A stretch of 36,077 nucleotides of DNA, taken from an uncultured Eubacteriales bacterium. GTDB taxonomy: Bacteria > Bacillota > Clostridia > Lachnospirales > Lachnospiraceae. Within the stretch, counting starts at the first letter, position 1; each line of letters opens with the position of its first letter. The notes under the pieces are model-generated. The model was not told the DNA's origin. It searched no databases and saw nothing but the letters and a program-made list of their open reading frames with translations. Below are positions 34,362-36,077 of this stretch, piece by piece. The stretch covers positions 1-36,077 of the forward strand of contig ONXS01000007.1 in the NCBI GenBank assembly GCA_900321855.1, read 5' to 3'. The position numbers and the translations under genes were made by a program.

Positions 34362-34733
34362 CTATTTTTCATCCGCCAGTTGCTCTAGTTCTTCAATTTT
34401 TTCTAACAATTTGTCATACTGCTTATACATCTTCTGCACACCATTTTCCAAAAGATAATAATGTTTGATATAAGGCACCAACAATACTAACAGGAAAAAT
34501 GCAAGTGGCAGCAGCATAATATTGTCACTTAATACATAAGTAAAAATCGTCATAAAAGTTCCAATCGCAAACAGACACATGACAATCAAATGAATAAATC
34601 GCTCGTGCATAAAGAAATAGATTTCCGTCATGTGTTTGTCCATCATCTTCTTTAATTCAGATAGCGTTTTTCCATCTAACCTCGTCAAATACTCGTCCAT
34701 AAAGTTTAAATGTCTTAGAATTCGTTCTTTCAT
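34362..34733 (-). CDS. Small membrane protein, two helices plus coiled coil
   Basis: 123 residues, family not recognised. A charged amphipathic N-terminus is followed by two helices (IHLIVMCLFAIGTFMTIFTY and NIMLLPLAFFLLVLLVPYI) and a coiled-coil tail (VQKMYKQYDKLLEKIEELEQ). The ATG at 34733 is favoured over 34739 because GAGGTG is 8 bases from it and only 2 from the other. It lies 139 bases upstream of the helicase start, same strand. Confidence 0.65.
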   Translation of the reverse strand: MKERILRHLNFMDEYLTRLDGKTLSELKKMMDKHMTEIYFFMHERFIHLIVMCLFAIGTFMTIFTYVLSDNIMLLPLAFFLLVLLVPYIKHYYLLENGVQKMYKQYDKLLEKIEELEQLADEK

Positions 34734-34871
34734 TTCCATTGCACCTCTTGCTTTCTATTCAGTTCTATAGAAACATTATACTATATCTATTCAGTTTGCG
34801 TTAGCAAAAACATTTTTTAAAATATAAATTCTTGTCAATGATTGATAAAAAAGATATGATTCGTTCAAAAC

Positions 34872-34916
34872 AATTTAACTCAAATTGATTTCAGTCAAAT
34901 TATTTTGAGTTAAATT
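34872..34916. other. AT-rich inverted repeat after the SUKH gene
   Basis: 13-bp perfect arms aatttaactcaaa (34872-34884) and its complement (34904-34916), about 45 bases past the SUKH stop. The minus-strand sequence after it (TTGTTTTG) is not a strong T tract, so a terminator role is only possible. A gagaca/tgtctc pairing lies between it and the stop codon. Confidence 0.4.
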
Positions 34917-34961
34917 CAGATTGAGACAACTTATCACCGCTGTCTCTCCAATAGAATAGTC

Positions 34962-35636
34962 TTATTCTTCCATATCTTCTTCTAGTTCATCATCTTCTGC
35001 GTCCATATCTTCTTCATCTATCTCTTCTTCATCTATCTCTTCCTCATCTATATCATCTTCATCCTTTTTCAAACTATGAATAAACTCATCAAACGAATCT
35101 GCCACACTTTGAACCTGTAGCGTCTCATGGTCAATAAAAATAATTTTATCATTGGTTTTATCAAAACAAATCAAATTCCCAAACGGGTCACCTGCAAAAG
35201 CAATATAATTTTCCATACTTCCATACATATTCCAGTCTTTCATGCATCCATTCCAGTCATTATAATCCCATATTGTTGTCAAATCATCTTTGTTGAACGA
35301 ATAGAAATGGTTAAAGACTCGCTCCCATTCTCTATTTCCCTTAGACATAAACAATTTAAATTTCGGATATGCTGCATTGCAGTTTTTTATGTACTCAACA
35401 AACATCTCCGGAAACTGATAATTTACTTTTTGTTCATATTCTGTAATCAGTTCTTCTGATTTTAACTTGCGAACAAATCTCCATTCCATACCATCATATA
35501 CAATATCTACATATTCCGAAGTGCTGTTTTTCTTTTCTGGTTGATTTTCACTCCCTGCAGCCTGTAATTCTGATTTATTTTGCTGTTGTATACTCGTTTT
35601 TCTTGATTTCATTTTTTTTATAAAGTTCCAATTCAT
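34962..35636 (-). CDS. SUKH (SMI1/KNR4) family protein with acidic tail, possible immunity protein
   Basis: 224 residues. After a basic, Gln-rich N-terminus (1-45) a SUKH domain spans about 50-188: ELITEYEQKVNYQFPEMFVE, YIKNCNAAYPKF (helix pair with the typical P-x-x-Y/F-x-x-F pattern), NHFYSFN, ENYIAFAGDPFGNLICFD and SVADSFDEFIHSL. The tail (191-224) is nearly all Asp and Glu in DEEEI-like repeats, also visible as a 15-base DNA repeat. SUKH proteins are frequently immunity proteins of polymorphic toxins, but no toxin is seen in this window; the upstream side is cut off. ATG 35636 has GGAGG about 6 bases upstream and overlaps the stop of a tiny upstream ORF (ATGA). Confidence 0.85.
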   Translation of the reverse strand: MNWNFIKKMKSRKTSIQQQNKSELQAAGSENQPEKKNSTSEYVDIVYDGMEWRFVRKLKSEELITEYEQKVNYQFPEMFVEYIKNCNAAYPKFKLFMSKGNREWERVFNHFYSFNKDDLTTIWDYNDWNGCMKDWNMYGSMENYIAFAGDPFGNLICFDKTNDKIIFIDHETLQVQSVADSFDEFIHSLKKDEDDIDEEEIDEEEIDEEDMDAEDDELEEDMEE

Positions 35637-35668
35637 ATTGTTACCTCCAAATCATCTATTTTCATCAT
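35633..35668 (-). CDS. Putative 11-codon leader ORF coupled to the SUKH gene
   Basis: Minus strand ATG at 35668 reads MMKIDDLEVTI and stops at TGA 35635-35633, overlapping the SUKH start codon as ATGA. A matching AAGGAG lies about 11 bases upstream in the repeat. The SUKH ribosome site is inside this ORF. Related 7- to 8-codon frames (MMKIGELE, MKLSELE, MMKLSKLE) recur in the 65-bp repeats. Expression is unproven. Confidence 0.3.
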   Translation of the reverse strand: MMKIDDLEVTI

Positions 35669-36077
35669 TTCAGAGTGAACTCCTTCGTCACACTCTCCTC
35701 TTATGTTCACTCCAACTCACTTAATTTCATCGTTTTAGGGTGAACTCCTTCGTCACACTCTCCTCTTATGTTCACTCCAACTCACCTATTTTCATCATTT
35801 TAGGGTGAACTCCTTCGACACACTCTCCTCTTATGTTCACTCCAACTTACCTATTTTCATCATTTCAGAGTGAACTCCTTCGTCACACTCTCCTCTTATG
35901 TTCACTCCAACTTACTCAATTTCATCATTTCAGGGTGAACTCCTTCGACACACTCTCCTCTTCTGTTCACTCCAACTTACCTATTTTCATCATTTTAGGG
36001 TGAACTCCTTCGACACACTCTCCTCTTATGTTCACTCCAACTTACTCAATTTCATCATTTCAGGGTGAACTCCTTCG
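35645..36077. repeat. 65-bp tandem repeat array upstream of the SUKH gene (runs off the window)
   Basis: The landmark gtgaac recurs at 35675, 35740, 35805, 35870, 35935, 36000 and 36065, exactly 65 bases apart: six full intervals and a partial one at the edge. Each unit contains an 8-bp inverted repeat gagtgaac / gttcactc (arms partly ggtgaac) about 24 bases apart, separated by a 25-base segment with two main sequence types (ctattttcat and ctcaatttcat) that alternate in the distal units, suggesting a 130-bp dimer. Read on the minus strand, each unit has AAGGAG ahead of a short ORF. There are no unique spacers and no cas genes, so it is not CRISPR. Confidence 0.9.

Noticed and set aside
34872..34916. 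Regulator operator or attachment site at the AT-rich inverted repeat
   Set aside because: A single copy in a 3' region, no integrase and no second copy; best left as an unexplained inverted repeat.
35645..36077. CRISPR array
   Set aside because: The whole 65-base unit is repeated with no unique spacers; there is no 25-40 base direct repeat alternating with variable sequence and no cas gene nearby.

Overview
This 36 kb window looks like a stretch of chromosome from a low-GC anaerobic Firmicute, most likely a Lachnospiraceae-type clostridium. I infer this from the gene set (type III glutamine synthetase, single-chain FGAM synthase, class B sortase, FtsEX next to M23 hydrolases, HAD and GNAT enzymes), the strong GGAGG-type ribosome binding sites and the AT-rich spacers. 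Every convincing protein gene and the single tRNA lie on the minus strand, so the text below runs from high to low coordinates when it speaks of upstream and downstream. No species can be named from the sequence alone.

Layout, low to high coordinate: a partial RsmH-type rRNA methyltransferase (1-728); a zinc-ribbon membrane protein with a damaged 5' end; an FKBP/SlyD prolyl isomerase; a ketopantoate reductase-like enzyme; an XRE regulator; a lipase-like hydrolase with a frameshifted 5' end; an unknown two-helix membrane protein; a MATE transporter; then a cell-division and cell-wall block (CtpA protease, two tandem coiled-coil M23 peptidases, FtsX, FtsE) and a CdaR-type regulator. Next come a MsmK/UgpC sugar-ABC ATPase, RidA, a CvfB-like S1 protein, an acyl-ACP thioesterase, tRNA-Gln(CUG), a GNAT/HAD/cyclophilin operon, glutamine synthetase III, sortase B and FGAM synthase. 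The last part is an AT-rich ABC-transporter operon, an XPD/DinG-type helicase with an N-terminal nuclease domain, a small membrane protein, and a SUKH (SMI1/KNR4) protein preceded by a 65-bp tandem array that runs off the end of the window.

Functional links: ftsE-ftsX-M23-M23-ctpA reads as one operon that couples an ABC signal at the divisome to peptidoglycan hydrolases. The membrane-anchored protein, ATPase and permease at 27.9-31.6 kb form one transporter operon with its own well-formed promoter. PpiB, HAD and GNAT are packed head to tail, and HAD and GNAT share one reading frame interrupted by a single TGA.

The unexplained structure is mostly non-coding: a 65-bp tandem array whose unit carries a hairpin and a small ORF, with the last unit coupled by an ATGA overlap to the SUKH gene; three small interspersed repeat families; and a plus-strand promoter that runs straight into a strong terminator. 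Three genes have damaged or unusual 5' ends. I found no CRISPR array, complete insertion sequence, prophage or rRNA.
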